Source: Acidobacteriota bacterium
GTDB taxonomy: Bacteria; Acidobacteriota; Terriglobia; Bryobacterales; Bryobacteraceae
Reading direction: 5' to 3'
Assembly: GCA_003223115.1 (NCBI GenBank)
Contig: QHXW01000058.1
Span: forward strand, 1 to 64,000
DNA: 64,000 nucleotides
The notes under the pieces: generated by a model
Seen by the model: the letters and a program-made list of their open reading frames with translations, nothing else
Database searches by the model: none
Told to the model about the DNA's origin: nothing
In this document: piece after piece, positions 54,310-63,419 of the stretch
Position numbering within the stretch: position 1 is the first letter of the stretch
How the letters are laid out: every line of letters begins with the position of its first letter
Made by a program: the position numbers and the translations under genes

Positions 54310-55683
54310 ATGGCGCAACAAACGGCCAAATTGCTGCGGATCTCGCAGGTGGGATTGCGCGGCATCGTAGGCACCGGGATGACGGCGGCGCACGTGCTGG
54401 ACTTCGCGTCCGCGTTCGGGACTTTTCTCGAGCCGGGTAAGGGCGTGATCGTGGGCCGCGATCCGCGCTCGAGCGGCATCATGATTCGCGAAGGGGTAGT
54501 TGCAGCGCTCATGGCGTGCGGCAGGAATGTCATCGATTTGGGCATCGCGCCTACTCCTGTGATCCAGCACACCATCCGGCGGATGGACGCGGCCGGAGGC
54601 ATCTCCATCGGGGCCAGCCACAACGCGGCCGAGTGGAACGCCCTGAAATTTTTCGGCCGCAACGCCACCTATCTTTCTACCGCCGAAGCCAATGAGCTGC
54701 TGGACATCTACCATCTGAAAAAGTTCAGTTTCGTTGAATGGGACCGACTGGGCGAGCTGCGCGGCGAAGATGGGGCGCTCGATTCCTATTTGGACGAGTT
54801 GGCCTCGGTTTTCGATTTCGACGCACTCAAGCGGTTCCGGGTGGTGGTGGATTGCTGCAACGGCACGTCCTCGCTGATTTTGCGGCGCATGAACGAGCGC
54901 TTCGGTTTCGGTTTCACTCTGATCAACGAAAAAATGCAGGGCGTGGCCTTTGCGCACGAGCCGGCTACAAACAAAGACATGGTGGCGTTGCAGCTTGCGC
55001 CGCTGATGAAGCCGCTGAACGCTGATGCAGGTTTTCTGTTCGACGCCGATTCCGATCGCGTGGCCTTCGCCACCGAAGACGGCACGGCGGTTTCTGAAGA
55101 GATGGTGCTGCCGATGCTTGCGGATTATTTGCTGCCGCGAAGACTGGGCAAACTGGTCATCACCAATGTGTCGAGCACGGCGCTGGTGGACGAAGTGGCC
55201 TCGCGCCACGGCGGGCAGGTGGTGCGAGTGGCGGTGGGCCGGCAGGCGACCATCGACGCGCTGTCGAGTTACCGTCCTGAACAGATCGCTCTCGCAGGAG
55301 AGGGTACGGGCGCTATCATGATGCCCCAGTTCCGCTTCGTCTATGACGGTATCGCATCCATGCTGGCGTTACTCTCGATGATGCGCGAACGCGGAGAAAA
55401 ACTGTCGGCCATCGTGAACTCATATCCGAAATACTCGATCCTCAAAGGCCAGGTGCCGCTGGTGACGCAGCGCATCCCGGCGCTGTTTACGCTGCTGCGC
55501 TCGCATTATCGCGACGGGCGCGCCAACGTGCTTGATGGGTTGCGCGTGGATTGGCCCGACCGCTGGTTCCACGTCCGCGTGAGCCAGACCGAGCCTCTGG
55601 TTCGCATCATTTGCGAGCAGCGTGGAGATCCGCCGCGCGACCTGTTCGACGCGCTGATGGAGCGGGTGAGGAGTTTTGCGTAA
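54310..55683 (+). CDS. Phosphohexomutase (GlmM/PMM family), first paralogue
   Basis: The 457 residues show all four family sites: phospho-Ser loop GASHNAAEWNALKF (Ser in about 99-103), metal loop DADSDRVAF, sugar loop GEGTGAIMMP and phosphate site RVSQTEP. The serine loop lacks the usual Pro (ASHNP) and the metal loop differs from the DGDGDR consensus, so substrate preference may be altered. It interconverts 1- and 6-phosphates of glucosamine, mannose or glucose. A close paralogue follows with no spacer. Confidence 0.87.
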   Translation: MAQQTAKLLRISQVGLRGIVGTGMTAAHVLDFASAFGTFLEPGKGVIVGRDPRSSGIMIREGVVAALMACGRNVIDLGIAPTPVIQHTIRRMDAAGGISIGASHNAAEWNALKFFGRNATYLSTAEANELLDIYHLKKFSFVEWDRLGELRGEDGALDSYLDELASVFDFDALKRFRVVVDCCNGTSSLILRRMNERFGFGFTLINEKMQGVAFAHEPATNKDMVALQLAPLMKPLNADAGFLFDADSDRVAFATEDGTAVSEEMVLPMLADYLLPRRLGKLVITNVSSTALVDEVASRHGGQVVRVAVGRQATIDALSSYRPEQIALAGEGTGAIMMPQFRFVYDGIASMLALLSMMRERGEKLSAIVNSYPKYSILKGQVPLVTQRIPALFTLLRSHYRDGRANVLDGLRVDWPDRWFHVRVSQTEPLVRIICEQRGDPPRDLFDALMERVRSFA

Positions 55684-57045
55684 ATGCCCAAGCGCGAACA
55701 CCTGTTGAAAATCGGCGTATCGGGCATCCGCGGCGTGGTAGGCGAGTTCCTGACGCCCGCGCTTGCCTGTTCGTTCGCGCAGGCCTTCGGAACGTATGTT
55801 CGAGGCGGGCGCGTAGTGCTGGGCCGTGATACACGCAAGAGCGGCGAAATGCTCACGCACGCGGTGGCCAGCGGCTTGCTGGCAGCGGGATGCGAAGTTG
55901 TGGAGGTGGGCATTTTGCCGACACCCACGATTCAGATTTACGTTGCTGCCACGCACGCGCAAGGCGGCATCGCTATTACCGCCTCGCACAATCCGCCGGA
56001 GTACAACGCGCTGAAACTGTTCAACGCTCAGGGCCTGTTTTTTAACAATTATGAGCGCGCCGAGCTGCTGGATCTGTATCATCAAAGCGACTTCCGGCAA
56101 GCCACGAATGAAGAAATGAGGCGCGTAGTCACGGATTATGCCTCGGCGCCGAAGCTGCATGTCGACCGCATTCTCAAGCACGTGAATCTCGAACGCATCC
56201 GCGTGCGGCGGTTCCGGGTGGCGCTCGATGCGGTGAACGGCGCGGGCGCGATGATCACGCCAGGTTTCCTGCGTGACGTGCTGGGCTGCGAGCTGCAAGC
56301 CATTGCGGTCGATCCGCGCAAACCCTTTCCACGGGAAGCCGAACCGCGTCCGGAAGTACTGGGCGAAATCGCGGAGTTAGTGCGCCATTGTCACCGCGAA
56401 ATCGGCTTCGCGCAGGATCCTGACGGCGACCGCTTGGCTGTGATTGATGAAAACGGAAACGTGCTCGATAACGACGACGTGCTGGCGCTGGCGGTGGATG
56501 TCGCACTCGGCCGCTTACCTGGCGATGTGGTGGTGAATCTGACCACGTCGGCAGTGGTGGATGATGTGGCCCGGGCGCACAAGCGTCGCGTGTACCGCAC
56601 ACCGGTGGGCGAAGCCAATGTGGTCGAAATGATGCAGGCCACTAACGCTGCCATTGGCGGCGAAGGGTCAAATGGAGGCATTATCTTTCCCGCCGTGCAC
56701 CTCTGCCGTGATAGCTACACCGGCATGGCGTTTCTGCTGGATCGTATGGCCGAAACCGGCGAGACGATTTCCTCGCTGGCGGCACGCCTGCCGAAGTATC
56801 ACCGCAGGTTCGGCAAAGTGGCGTACGAGCACGGACGCCTGGGCCCGCTGATGCAAAGTCTGGAAACGCGCTTCCCGGCCGCGGAGCTCGACCGCTCGGA
56901 CGGTCTCAAATTGCTGCTGCCGCAAGGCTGGATTCATGTGCGCGCCTCGAATACCGAGCCGCTGCTGAGGGTGGCGGCGGAAGCCAAGAGTGCGCAGGAA
57001 GCCGATCATCTGTTAAAAGAAGTGCTGCGACTGTTCGGAGCATAG
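55684..57045 (+). CDS. Phosphohexomutase (GlmM/PMM family), second paralogue
   Basis: The ATG follows directly on the TAA of the first paralogue. The 453 residues hold the classic motifs TASHNPPEYNALK, DPDGDRLAV, GEGSNGGIIF and RASNTEP, so this is the more conventional of the pair and a likely GlmM-type phosphoglucosamine mutase, which feeds peptidoglycan and lipopolysaccharide synthesis. The two copies are well diverged, so the duplication is old. Confidence 0.88.
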   Translation: MPKREHLLKIGVSGIRGVVGEFLTPALACSFAQAFGTYVRGGRVVLGRDTRKSGEMLTHAVASGLLAAGCEVVEVGILPTPTIQIYVAATHAQGGIAITASHNPPEYNALKLFNAQGLFFNNYERAELLDLYHQSDFRQATNEEMRRVVTDYASAPKLHVDRILKHVNLERIRVRRFRVALDAVNGAGAMITPGFLRDVLGCELQAIAVDPRKPFPREAEPRPEVLGEIAELVRHCHREIGFAQDPDGDRLAVIDENGNVLDNDDVLALAVDVALGRLPGDVVVNLTTSAVVDDVARAHKRRVYRTPVGEANVVEMMQATNAAIGGEGSNGGIIFPAVHLCRDSYTGMAFLLDRMAETGETISSLAARLPKYHRRFGKVAYEHGRLGPLMQSLETRFPAAELDRSDGLKLLLPQGWIHVRASNTEPLLRVAAEAKSAQEADHLLKEVLRLFGA

Positions 57046-57066
57046 CGCTTCGGACGGCACCCCGTC

Positions 57067-58005
57067 ATGCTGCCTTCACCCGCTCAAGTTTGTGAAGCCA
57101 GGAGGATCATCGCCGGCTCGGCCATTCGCACTCCACTGGTGCGGCTGAACGCGGCTGATCCGGTCGCCGAAATCTATCTAAAGCTGGAGAACCTCCAGCC
57201 CCATCGGATCATTCAAGATTCGTGGCGCGCGAAACGCGATGGACGTATGCCGCGCGAAACTTTCGCGCGCGGCGTGCTCACGGCCTCGGCCGGCAACATG
57301 GCTCAGGGAGTGGCCTGGTGCGCGCGGGAATTCGGCATCCCTTGTACAGTGGTGGCGCCCGAAACCAAGATCAAAGCCGTCGAGCGGCCGGGAGGCCGCG
57401 TCCTCAAAGTGCCGTTCGACGAATGGTGGCGTACTTTCGAACAACGCTCCTATCCGGGCGTCGATGCGGCTTTCATCCACGCGTTTGACGACCTGGAAGT
57501 CATGGCCGGCAATGGCACGATCGGCCTCGCGATTCTGGAGGATCAGCCGGAGGTGGACGCCGTGATTATTCCCTGGGGCAGCGGCGAGCTCACCTGCGGC
57601 ATCGCCAGTGTGCTGCGCGCGCTGCTGAAAATCTACGTCGCCGAGGTAGCGACCGCCGCTCCACTGGCTCCCTCGCTCGCCGCCGGATCACCCAAAGGCA
57701 TCACCTATCAGCCCTCGTTCGTGGACGGCATCGGCGGCAAGAGCGTTTTTCCGCAAATGTTGGAGCGCGCGCGGGGGCTGATCGACGGATCACTGGTCGC
57801 TGAGCTCGACGAGGTGGCGGATGCCGTACGCCTGCTTGCCGAGCGTAACCGTGTGGTGGCCGAAGGCGCCGGCGCGTGTCCGGCCGCCCGCGCGCTCAAA
57901 AGAGGCGCCGGCGTTGGAAAGATTGTGTGCGTGGTCTCCGGCGGCAATATCGACCTGAGCACGCTCTGCGCTATCCTCACAAATCCGCCGTCCACTTCCA
58001 GGTAA
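57067..58005 (+). CDS. PLP-dependent threonine/serine dehydratase-like enzyme with local double frameshift
   Basis: The 312-residue frame shows [27 protein letters not shown] and VSGGNID of fold-type II PLP lyases. The PLP-lysine region reads wrongly as [15 protein letters not shown]; in the neighbouring frame the same bases encode [14 protein letters not shown], the true lysine motif. One C too many in CCCC near 57199 and one base missing near 57244 would explain this. Corrected, the enzyme is a normal dehydratase that deaminates threonine or serine, or a racemase of that family. It lies inside an operon of otherwise intact genes. Confidence 0.82.
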   Translation: MLPSPAQVCEARRIIAGSAIRTPLVRLNAADPVAEIYLKLENLQPHRIIQDSWRAKRDGRMPRETFARGVLTASAGNMAQGVAWCAREFGIPCTVVAPETKIKAVERPGGRVLKVPFDEWWRTFEQRSYPGVDAAFIHAFDDLEVMAGNGTIGLAILEDQPEVDAVIIPWGSGELTCGIASVLRALLKIYVAEVATAAPLAPSLAAGSPKGITYQPSFVDGIGGKSVFPQMLERARGLIDGSLVAELDEVADAVRLLAERNRVVAEGAGACPAARALKRGAGVGKIVCVVSGGNIDLSTLCAILTNPPSTSR

Positions 58006-58049
58006 CCGTTTCGCTTTTCCAGAGTCACGCCTGCGATAATATTCTCGCT

Positions 58050-59981
58050 ATGGCCGAGGAACGCACGTACCCACCTAGTCCGGAGTTTGTGAAGCACGCT
58101 CATGTGAAGGGCATGGAGGGCTATCGCGCCCTTTACAAACGCGCCGAGGAGCATCCCGGCGAGTTCTGGAGCGAGCTCGCGGACAAGGAGTTGTTCTGGT
58201 TCGAGAAGTGGTCCAAGCCATTCGAGTGGAATCCGCCTTTCGTCAAGTGGTTTGTCGGCGGCAAGACCAATGTGTCCTACAACTGCATTGACCGCCATCT
58301 CACTACTGCGCGCAAGAATAAAGTCGCGATTCTGTGGGAAGGCGAACCGGGCGACCAGCGCATGATCAGCTACCAGGAGCTTCACCGGCTGGTCTCGCGT
58401 TTTGCCAATGTACTGAAATCTCGCGGCCTCAAAGCGGGCGACCGCGCCATCATCTATATGCCCATGATTCCGGAGCTGCCCGTAGCAATGCTGGCTTGCA
58501 CGCGGCTGGGAATCATCCATAGCGTCGTGTTCGGCGGATTTTCAGCCGAAGCTCTGAAAGCGCGCATACAGGATCTGGAAGCGCAAGTGGTGATCACGGC
58601 GGACGGTGGCTGGCGTCGCGGCAAAGAGGTGCGGCTGAAGCCGGCCGTGGATGACGCGCTGGCGGATTGTCCTACGGTGCTCGACGTGATCGTATACCGG
58701 CGCACCGGCGGAGCCGTCGAGATGAAACCGGGACGCGACCGGTGGTGGCACGATCTGGACGAAAAGACCGCTGAAACCTGCGACGCGGAGCCCATGGATT
58801 CCGAGGCGCCGCTCTACGTGCTCTATACTTCCGGCACCACCGGAAAACCCAAGGGCATCGTACATAGCTCGGGCGGTTACCTGCTGCAGGCCCACATGAC
58901 CATGAAGTGGGTGTTCGATCTGCACGAAGAAGACACCTATTGGTGTACGGCCGATATCGGCTGGGTCACCGGCCACAGCTACATTGTTTATGGCCCTCTC
59001 TCGGTCGGCGCGACGACGGTGATGTACGAGGGCGCTCCCGACTGCCCGCAACCTGACCGCTTTTGGCGGCTCATCGAGAAATATCGCGTCAGTATCTTCT
59101 ACACCTCGCCCACTGCGATTCGCGCCTTCGTACGCCAGGGCGATCAGTGGCCCAACGCGCACGATCTGTCGAGCCTGCGCCTGCTCGGCTCGGTCGGCGA
59201 ACCCATCAATCCCGCGGCGTGGGAGTGGTACCACAAAACCATCGGCAAAGAACGCTGCCCTATTGTCGACACGTGGTGGCAGACCGAGACCGGCGCGATC
59301 ATGATCTCGCCCCTGCCGGGCGCGGTTCCCACGAAACCGGGCTCAGCTACGCTGCCGCTGCCCGGCGTTCTGCCGGATGTGGTGGATTTGAATGGCAAGC
59401 CGGTCGAGCTGAATCACGAAGGGTTTCTGATCATCCGCCGCCCGTGGCCCAGCATGCTGCGGACCATCTGGCGGGATCCCAAGCGCTACGAAGAACAGTA
59501 CTGGAAGCGAATTCCAGGTAACTATCTCACAGGCGACGCCGCGCGCTGCGATAGCGATGGCTACTTCTGTATTCTGGGCCGCGTGGATGACGTGATGAAC
59601 GTCAGTGGCCACCGGCTGAGCACCATGGAGCTGGAATCGGCGCTGGTGCGACATCCCGCGGTGGCCGAAGCGGCGGTGGTTGGCAAGCCGCACGAGATCA
59701 CGGGGCAATCCGTGGCCTGCTTTGTGACGCTGAAGCAGGGCAACTGGGACCACGAGCAGCTCGCGCAGGATTTGCGGCAGTGGGTGGCGCACGAGATCGG
59801 CGCCTTCGCCAAACCCGAGCAGATACGATTCACCGACGCGCTGCCCAAGACGCGCAGCGGTAAGATCATGCGGCGCCTGCTGCGTGAGATCGTCACGTCA
59901 AACACCGTGGCCGGCGACGTGACTACGCTGGAGGATCTGTCGGTTGTAACACGGTTGGCGGCGCAGACCGAAGAGGAGTGA
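58050..59981 (+). CDS. acs: Acetyl-CoA synthetase (AMP-forming)
   Basis: The open frame extends back to 57876 within the preceding gene, but the ATG at 58050 gives the standard start; no strong ribosome site is seen. The 643 residues match the usual length. Motifs are [15 protein letters not shown] (P-loop), the DTWWQTETG region, [15 protein letters not shown] and [12 protein letters not shown] with the catalytic, acetylatable Lys. It activates acetate to acetyl-CoA using ATP. It ends the operon that began with the CBM9-like gene. Confidence 0.93.
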   Translation: MAEERTYPPSPEFVKHAHVKGMEGYRALYKRAEEHPGEFWSELADKELFWFEKWSKPFEWNPPFVKWFVGGKTNVSYNCIDRHLTTARKNKVAILWEGEPGDQRMISYQELHRLVSRFANVLKSRGLKAGDRAIIYMPMIPELPVAMLACTRLGIIHSVVFGGFSAEALKARIQDLEAQVVITADGGWRRGKEVRLKPAVDDALADCPTVLDVIVYRRTGGAVEMKPGRDRWWHDLDEKTAETCDAEPMDSEAPLYVLYTSGTTGKPKGIVHSSGGYLLQAHMTMKWVFDLHEEDTYWCTADIGWVTGHSYIVYGPLSVGATTVMYEGAPDCPQPDRFWRLIEKYRVSIFYTSPTAIRAFVRQGDQWPNAHDLSSLRLLGSVGEPINPAAWEWYHKTIGKERCPIVDTWWQTETGAIMISPLPGAVPTKPGSATLPLPGVLPDVVDLNGKPVELNHEGFLIIRRPWPSMLRTIWRDPKRYEEQYWKRIPGNYLTGDAARCDSDGYFCILGRVDDVMNVSGHRLSTMELESALVRHPAVAEAAVVGKPHEITGQSVACFVTLKQGNWDHEQLAQDLRQWVAHEIGAFAKPEQIRFTDALPKTRSGKIMRRLLREIVTSNTVAGDVTTLEDLSVVTRLAAQTEEE

Positions 59982-60114
59982 GGCCTTGGGTGAATCAGAC
60001 GTCCATCAGTTGCAGGTCCTGATCGCGGTACCCGGGTCCGTCATAAATTCATAGCGTGCCACGCAGTTCCGGCGACTTTCTTTTGCAAACCGCATGGCTC
60101 GATTTGCACGTTAG

Positions 60115-60560
60115 TTAGACTATTGCCTGGTCGGTTAACGATGAGTCGGGGGCGACAACACATAAGCCGATCGAGATCGTGGTCTTTTCGGCGATGCCAA
60201 TATAGGAGAGGCCTTCCACGTTCTACGTAGATCCTGAATAGTGTTCTCGGCACCACGGCCATTGGGGTATTAATCCCCACCGAACCTATACCCGTAGTCG
60301 CGCGCAAATGTAAAGCTCTCCATAGCTCGCATGAACAGGGGTAAAACATCGCGGTCGACAGCTACGTGCCCATATTTCGTATTGAGCTTCCTAAAATCAT
60401 CGATGTCGATATAGGCAATCGCCAGTGAAATACCGCGAGATTCACAGGCGTCTCGGTAGTAGCGTCTTCGAGTGTCAGGAAGTCGGACAGGCGAAGCTTT
60501 CTCAACGGTCCTCAAACCGCCCACTCTTGTCGCAGGATTGAGTCGAAATGGCTCAACTCA
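60115..60560 (-). pseudogene. Degraded GGDEF diguanylate cyclase fragment
   Basis: The first part reads AIAYIDIDDFRKLNTKYGH and YGYRFGGD, the substrate half of a GGDEF domain. TAA follows GGD where GAA (Glu) is expected. After it the frame gives PNGRGAENTIQDLR and, with one more shift, GIAEKTTISIGLCVVAPD, the conserved end of the domain, so the remainder is still present but unreadable. A few residues of the strand after GGDE are missing. No start codon with a ribosome site is left. It once made cyclic di-GMP. Confidence 0.65.
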
Positions 60561-60701
60561 TCTAGCTAGTTGTAGTTTGGTTAGCTCAATGTCCATTTGG
60601 CACCACTGTTAACAACACGCGCCGATGCCCGCCGTTCTCTTTGTGATTCCACACCGCCGCGATGTCTTGCGTCGCAGCAACGCGGTGAACAAGGTCGACA
60701 T

Positions 60702-61097
60702 TCAGTCCGCACGCCTCCTTCGGGCAGTCGGCCGAATCAGCACCTCCGCCGGGATGCCAAAACGTTTGTGCAGCCGGCGAATCATGGCCAGCGAAAGGCC
60801 ACGGTCACCTCTCAACACCTCATACACCCTGGTGCGATTTCCTATGACGCCAATCAACGCACGTTGATCAAGTCCCTGCTGTTCCAGCCGGAAGCGGACT
60901 CTGGACTGCGCGCGAATGGCGTCAATCGGGTTGGGTGGATCGATGGGGTAGTGGGCGCGCTCATCAGCGTCCACCAGAGCAACGAGCACCTCCAAACGAT
61001 CGCCTTTCGGTGTTCCCTCCGGTGCCCCCCAGAGCTCCTCGATCTCGTGCAGGGCGCGATTGTGGTCTTTAGTGTTTCTGATAGGCCTGATCTCCAT
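60702..61097 (-). CDS. higA: HigA-type antitoxin, HTH Xre family
   Basis: The 131-residue product is intact: an N-terminal toxin-binding half (ALHEIEELWGAPEGTPKGDRLEVLVALV and AHYPIDPPNPIDAIRA) and a C-terminal helix-turn-helix (LIGVIGNRTRVYEVLRGDRGLSLAMIRRLHKRFGIPAEVLI). This order is usual for HigA antitoxins of the HigB-upstream type. The start overlaps the tail of the damaged toxin gene by 29 bases. It may still repress its own locus. Confidence 0.85.
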   Translation of the reverse strand: MEIRPIRNTKDHNRALHEIEELWGAPEGTPKGDRLEVLVALVDADERAHYPIDPPNPIDAIRAQSRVRFRLEQQGLDQRALIGVIGNRTRVYEVLRGDRGLSLAMIRRLHKRFGIPAEVLIRPTARRRRAD

Positions 61098-61364
61098 AGC
61101 GCACCTTCCTTACGTCGATCTCATCGTATTCGGCATGCGAGCCCAGACACTTGATGAACACGGTTCTCCGCCTGTAGTCAATCGCAGTTACCGTGCGGTA
61201 AGCATTGGCTTTGATGTTGAATTGAACACCATCCGCTCTCTGTCACGATGCTCGCCGCAGCGTAATTTTTCTTGACCTCTGCCGGAGTCCGCCAATCCCC
61301 CCGGTCAGCTTCGTGGAACCACGCATCGAGAGCCGCCTTGACTGCCAATGGTTGCTTCGTTCAT
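61069..61364 (-). pseudogene. higB: HigB-type toxin, frameshifted
   Basis: The fragments KAALDAWFHEADRGDWRTPAE, then VKKNYAAASIV, and in another frame NIKANAYRTVTAIDYRRRT and LGSHAEYDEIDVRKV together make a HigB/RelE-like mRNA interferase. The frame breaks at about 61217-61228, where TTCAA is duplicated in tandem and nearby bases are altered, and the N-terminal start is not convincing. The toxin cannot be made as read. It precedes the intact antitoxin gene. Confidence 0.7.
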
Positions 61365-61575
61365 AGCTCGTTCCCATTCTGGGTACAACGTCGGCGGCGC
61401 TGTAGACGTCGCCCATTCCCGCCCGGCATTCCAGAGTCAATGTTATCCTTCCGCGCCGCGTGGATTCGCGATTCGCATCGGCAGCCACACGAGGCGCCAC
61501 GCTCAATACGTCAGGAAAGAACCCGATTTATTTCGCCACCAAAAACGTCCAAGCTTGTTTGAAACGTGCCACAGT

Positions 61576-61938
61576 ATGAGCCTCTTTGGATCGTTGTTCG
61601 GCCATCGTATTGAACCGCTGCACCTTGCCCCGGAAGACCAGGTCTCGCCGCACACGGAAACCCGCTGTTGCGACCGGCTTCCCGCCGGCTGCCGCATCTC
61701 CCTGGTCTGGCAGGAAAGTAGTGGCAGCAGCCACTCTGCCCGAGCGCGCGTGGTGGACATGAACGGAACGGGCGCGCTTATCAAGTGCAACGTGGCGATT
61801 GCTCCCGGGTCTTACGTTTACATTCAGGCCAGGGAACTTTCGTTGATGGGCAGCGCCTATGTACGCCACTGCACCTCAGATTTCCTCTCCTATAGGATTG
61901 GCTTGCAGTTCACCGGCCCTCTGATGGTTCGCTTCTGA
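61576..61938 (+). CDS. Small PilZ-domain protein
   Basis: From the ATG at 61576 (the frame is open from 61348, but the added part has no motif) there are 120 residues. RCCDR (RxxxR) at about 31-35 and DMNGTG at about 62 are the cyclic di-GMP-binding motifs of PilZ domains, followed by the barrel strands SYVYIQAREL and YRIGLQF. It probably binds cyclic di-GMP and acts on a partner. The HD-GYP enzyme at 29.7 kb and the dead GGDEF gene at 60.3 kb are the other parts of this signalling system in the window. Confidence 0.7.
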   Translation: MSLFGSLFGHRIEPLHLAPEDQVSPHTETRCCDRLPAGCRISLVWQESSGSSHSARARVVDMNGTGALIKCNVAIAPGSYVYIQARELSLMGSAYVRHCTSDFLSYRIGLQFTGPLMVRF

Positions 61939-61996
61939 GGGAACCAGGGCGGGCATCGGCGGGATGATTCCGCCTGCGGCCCGCCGGAAACCCGCT

Positions 61997-63286
61997 TTAC
62001 TTTCTCGCTCTGACCGCGTGGCCTATGGTCCCGTCCCAACGAGGATCACCCTGAGCGTTGTAATGCGCGCCGAGTTTATCCCAATCTTCGCGGGTGATGC
62101 CGTTCAGGTCGTAGACCACTTTGCCGTCGCGTACGGTCAACTCGCAGAGGAGTTTCTGATTGCCGTGCATGCGCGCTCCGTCGATATCCACAAAACCGAA
62201 ATTCCCGTTCAACACCCGGAGCACGGCGACATCAGCGGACCCGCCGACGGATAAATTGCCCAGCTCCTCGTGTTTGATCTCGCGAGCCGGGTTCCAGGTG
62301 GAGCGTCCGATCACATCATCAAGCGCCAGGCCCATGTTCAGGAACTTGGACATGACGTTCAGCATGTCCTTCATGCCGGCGTTCATGCTGCTGATGTGCA
62401 GGTCGGTCGAGATGGAATTCGGCAGGAAGCCTTGACGCACTGCGGGCGCCGCCTGTCGAAACAAGAAGCTTCCGCCGCCGTGGCCCACGTCGAAAATGAT
62501 TCCCCGCTTCTGGGCTTCGAACAGGTAAGGCATCAGCTTGCCCTCGTCGTCCAACATCGGCACTGCGCCCAGATACGTATGAGTGTAAATATCGCCGGGA
62601 CGAAGTTTCTTGAGCACTAGGTCCGGGAAGGGGCGTTCCGGCCGAAAATCTCCAAAGTCCACCATGACGGGAATGTTGGCGATGGTTCCAGCCTCAACCG
62701 CGCGCTCCACAGATGTCCAGTCCGGGCCTTTGTAATGAGCGGTCTTGACGCCCACCACAGTCTCGCGATACCGTTGGGCCTGCTCGGCAGTCGCTTTCGC
62801 GTCCATATCACCCACATTCTGCTCGACGGTTAATTCGCCGCCCATACCATGGCCCACGATGTTAAGGAATGCCAGCACGCGGGTGCGCGAGCGGTCGATG
62901 ACGCGATCTTTGAAATCCGGGAAATTGCGCCAGCCCGAGCTGCCGGCGTCCGCGACTGTCGTCACTCCCGCGCGAAGTGTGAAGCCGTCCGGATAAACGC
63001 TGTTATCACCTGAATACGCTCCGCGCTGGCCCGTGCCCGCGTAGACGTGTGTGTGAATGTCCACCAGGCCGGGCGTGACGTAAAGGCCGGAGACATCCAC
63101 GGTCTTCAACGCTTTGGCCGGATCGATCTGATCCGCAACCTCGACGATACGTCCGTTCTGAATGGCCACATCACGCACCGCGCTGAGATGATTTTTCGCA
63201 TCGACGACATGGCCACCCTTCAGGAGCAGATCGTATTGCTGAGCCGCGGCGGCCGAGACAATAAGAAAAAACACAAGAAATTTCAT
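61997..63286 (-). CDS. Secreted amidohydrolase/deacetylase family metallohydrolase
   Basis: A short signal peptide (MKFLVFFLIVSAAAAQ) precedes 410 residues of an amidohydrolase TIM barrel. Metal and catalytic groups visible are VDIHTHV (HxH), the lysine in VGVKTAHYKG that is carbamylated in relatives, HTYLGAVP, GHGGGS and STDLHISS. It groups with the amidohydrolase/deacetylase proteins related to dihydroorotase and N-acetyl-amino acid deacetylases. The substrate is unknown, but the export signal places it in the periplasm. Confidence 0.87.
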   Translation of the reverse strand: MKFLVFFLIVSAAAAQQYDLLLKGGHVVDAKNHLSAVRDVAIQNGRIVEVADQIDPAKALKTVDVSGLYVTPGLVDIHTHVYAGTGQRGAYSGDNSVYPDGFTLRAGVTTVADAGSSGWRNFPDFKDRVIDRSRTRVLAFLNIVGHGMGGELTVEQNVGDMDAKATAEQAQRYRETVVGVKTAHYKGPDWTSVERAVEAGTIANIPVMVDFGDFRPERPFPDLVLKKLRPGDIYTHTYLGAVPMLDDEGKLMPYLFEAQKRGIIFDVGHGGGSFLFRQAAPAVRQGFLPNSISTDLHISSMNAGMKDMLNVMSKFLNMGLALDDVIGRSTWNPAREIKHEELGNLSVGGSADVAVLRVLNGNFGFVDIDGARMHGNQKLLCELTVRDGKVVYDLNGITREDWDKLGAHYNAQGDPRWDGTIGHAVRARK

Positions 63287-63419
63287 GAAGACATTCTACA
63301 GGCTGCTGGCGGGAGGGAGGGAGCGGAGGTCTACGTCAACTGGCCGGGAATGGGAAGCCAGGGACGGGTGTGAGGCCCAAAGACTAACCCCAGGGCGGAA
63401 CCGGGCGGCCCGTCTCGGG

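Noticed and set aside
57190-57250. Catalytically dead PLP enzyme lacking its lysine
   Set aside because: The lysine motif is present in the adjacent frame over the same bases, so two compensating indels explain it.
61348-61575. 76-codon N-terminal extension of the PilZ protein
   Set aside because: The extension has no motif or ribosome site; the PilZ protein starts sensibly at the ATG at 61576.
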